Source of the DNA: Candidatus Cloacimonadota bacterium
Lineage (GTDB): Bacteria; Cloacimonadota; Cloacimonadia; Cloacimonadales; TCS61
Length of the DNA: 7,287 nt
Direction of reading: 5' to 3'
Assembly (NCBI GenBank): GCA_021157645.1
Contig: JAGGWC010000028.1
Location: 1 to 7,287 of the forward strand
Positions 6,451-7,287 of the stretch are shown in pieces. The notes below the pieces were generated by a model, which was not told where the DNA came from, did not search any database, and saw only the letters and a program-made list of their open reading frames with translations. A program made the translations under genes and the position numbers. Each line of letters starts with the position of its first letter. Position 1 is the stretch's first letter.

Positions 6451-6875
6451 TGAAGGCACAGATATTCGCATTGATCACAGCTATCGCCTGGGGTGTTGGT
6501 GGATATTTTGAGAAAAAAGGATTACATCTTGGAAACCTAACTCCGCAGATGGGGATTACAATTCGTACATTTGTAGCTCTCATAATATTGGGAATTGTAA
6601 GTTATCCTCAATGGAAAACAATTCCACAAGCTGGTTCTAAAGCTCTTCTCTATATGATCGTCGGTGGAGGTGTTGTAGCTGGTGCTATTGGGATGCTCTG
6701 TTTTTATATGGCAATAAAGGGTGCCCCACTTAGTAAGGTAATGCCGATTGCGTTTACTTCTCCACTCTTTGGAGCATTGATGGGAATGATCTTTGGTGGT
6801 GAAGCTGTTACTGTAAAAAGTATCATTGGAACAGTAATGACAATAGGTGGAATAATTATTTTAACTATTGGTTAA
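6450..6875 (+). CDS. Half-size EamA/DMT-superfamily transporter
   Basis: This 141-residue protein has five predicted membrane helices (roughly 3-23, 32-52, 66-87, 93-114, 120-140) and a single EamA repeat rather than the usual two. Family hallmarks are the AIAWGVGGYFEKKG segment in helix 1, the SPLFGALMGMIFGGE turn before the last helix, and the closing IIGTVMTIGGIIIL helix. Half-size members probably work as dimers; substrates in this superfamily include amino acids, metabolites and drugs. The start at 6450 shares its A with the preceding TAA and has an AAAGGA Shine-Dalgarno at 6438-6443, so coupling to the dehydrogenase is clear. The neighbour makes lysine or a lysine-derived compound a plausible substrate, but this is inference only. 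The gene looks complete, not a broken full-length transporter: the reading frame ends naturally after the last helix. Confidence 0.88.
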   Translation: MKAQIFALITAIAWGVGGYFEKKGLHLGNLTPQMGITIRTFVALIILGIVSYPQWKTIPQAGSKALLYMIVGGGVVAGAIGMLCFYMAIKGAPLSKVMPIAFTSPLFGALMGMIFGGEAVTVKSIIGTVMTIGGIIILTIG

Positions 6876-6924
6876 GCAAGACTTGACTCAAAATGAAGTA
6901 AAATGAATTTGAGTCGAGAATTGC
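6876..6924. repeat. Large imperfect inverted repeat (hairpin) directly after the half-size DMT gene
   Basis: The arms 6876-6892 and 6908-6924 pair over 17 positions. There are 11 consecutive pairs next to the loop (one G-U), a 2-nt A/A and G/A internal mismatch, and 4 further pairs. The loop is 15 nt. The left arm begins on the base after the TAA stop. No T-run follows the right arm (the next bases are TATAATCAAATTG), so it is a poor intrinsic terminator on the plus strand. It could protect a transcript 3' end, act as a protein-binding site, or be a small repeat element. Inside it the 8-mer AAAATGAA occurs twice (6890-6897 and 6900-6907) with a 10-bp period. Confidence 0.7.
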
Positions 6925-6930
6925 TATAAT
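6922..6930 (+). promoter_or_regulatory. Extended -10 promoter motif (TGCTATAAT) for the second DMT gene
   Basis: The sequence is a consensus extended -10 (TGn-TATAAT) with the hexamer at 6925-6930. No -35 hexamer lies at the normal distance (6902-6907 reads AATGAA), which is tolerated at extended -10 promoters. Transcription would begin near 6937, giving a leader of about 52 nt before the ATG at 6989. The TG lies within the end of the preceding inverted repeat. Confidence 0.5.
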
Positions 6931-6942
6931 CAAATTGTTCTC

Positions 6943-6964
6943 GCCCCAAGCTCCACATCGGGGC
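6943..6964. repeat. GC-rich hairpin in the putative 5' leader of the second DMT gene
   Basis: GCCCC (6943-6947) pairs perfectly with GGGGC (6960-6964) around a 12-nt loop. The segment stands out as GC-rich in an AT-rich spacer. It lies within the leader predicted from the extended -10 and ends 24 nt before the ATG, clear of the Shine-Dalgarno. It may be a leader stem or a decayed copy of a dispersed palindromic repeat. It has no T-tract, so it is not a standard intrinsic terminator. Confidence 0.45.
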
Positions 6965-6988
6965 AAGTCCAATTAATAAGGAAGAAAT

Positions 6989-7287
6989 ATGGAAGAATCT
7001 AAAAAAAGATATATCGGAGCAACAGCAATTATACTGGCGGCGATCATGTGGGGTTTTGACGGTGTTGTTCTTACTCCGCGTTTGTATAATCTTAATATTG
7101 GCTTTGTAGTTTTCATGCTGCATTTTGTACCATTTGTACTAATGAATACATTCCTATTTAAAGAATATAGAAGGATTAAAACTTTTACTAAAGCAGACTT
7201 TTTACTTCTAGGTGGAATTGCATTTTTCGGTGGAGCACTCGGTACATTAGCAATTGTAAAAGCTCTATTCTTGGTTCATTTTGATCA
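6989..7287 (+). CDS. EamA/DMT-superfamily transporter, N-terminal part (cut by window end)
   Basis: The first 99 residues are present and the frame is still open at the window edge. The start ATG at 6989 has an AAGGA Shine-Dalgarno at 6979-6983 with 5 nt between. After a short polar leader (MEESKKRY), helix 1 carries AAIMWGFDGV, the WG motif typical of EamA proteins. A second helix follows (about 37-57), then a polar stretch with KEYRRIKTFTKAD, and a third helix beginning LLLGGIAFFGGALGTLAIVKALF. The complete gene is probably a full-length, roughly 10-helix DMT transporter, but this cannot be confirmed here. It is not a continuation of the upstream half-size gene: it has its own start, Shine-Dalgarno and probable promoter. 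The substrate is unknown. Confidence 0.83.
   Translation, partial: MEESKKRYIGATAIILAAIMWGFDGVVLTPRLYNLNIGFVVFMLHFVPFVLMNTFLFKEYRRIKTFTKADFLLLGGIAFFGGALGTLAIVKALFLVHFD

Noticed and set aside
6876..6940. Rho-independent terminator after the half-size DMT gene
   Set aside because: The stem is long but not GC-rich and is not followed by a T-run, so it was recorded as an inverted repeat instead.
6450..7287. The two DMT genes as one full-length transporter split by a frameshift or insertion
   Set aside because: The second protein starts with its own helix 1 WG motif and its own Shine-Dalgarno, so it is a new N-terminus rather than the second half of the first protein.

Overview
The window reads as a bacterial chromosome segment: densely packed, AT-rich genes, short operon spacings, and Shine-Dalgarno sites at several starts. 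The protein types would fit an anaerobic or environmental lineage with sodium-based energetics, perhaps near the FCB/Cloacimonadota groups. That placement is a weak inference, because there is no rRNA or other phylogenetic marker here. No mobile element, CRISPR array, tRNA or rRNA was seen.

Left half (53-2617, minus strand): a three-gene operon with 9-nt gaps at both junctions. In transcription order it encodes (1) a two-domain regulator with a PTS EIIA (nitrogen/fructose-type) domain followed by what looks like a PII-like domain, (2) a CPA2-type cation/proton antiporter with the Asp-Asp pair but no C-terminal RCK domain, and (3) a small stand-alone protein with two CBS domains. Positions 2618-2828 form a 211-nt divergent control region. 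It holds a 10-bp perfect palindrome and a promoter-like element that runs up to the next gene's start.

Centre (2829-5057, plus strand): a full-length prokaryotic homologue of the eukaryotic SLC12 cation-chloride cotransporters (NKCC/NCC/KCC). It has both the membrane domain and the SLC12-type cytosolic C-terminal domain. Most of the residue positions known to bind Na+, K+ and Cl- in animal NKCC1 are retained. With the divergent operon it suggests an ion-homeostasis locus: a uptake-type cotransporter facing an antiporter, plus two candidate soluble regulators.

Right part (5101-7287, plus strand): a small Zn-ribbon protein, a saccharopine-dehydrogenase-family enzyme resembling L-lysine 6-dehydrogenase, and a half-size EamA/DMT transporter, in a tight run (9-nt gap, then a 1-nt stop/start overlap). 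A 113-nt spacer follows with a large imperfect hairpin ending on an extended -10 promoter motif and a GC-rich hairpin. A second EamA/DMT transporter begins there and is cut by the window end.

The most interesting points are the predicted EIIA-PII fusion in an antiporter operon, its divergent pairing with an SLC12-type transporter that keeps an NKCC-like Na+ site, the possibly leaderless start of that transporter, and the structured spacer before the last gene. All family assignments come from reading the protein sequences; no search was run.
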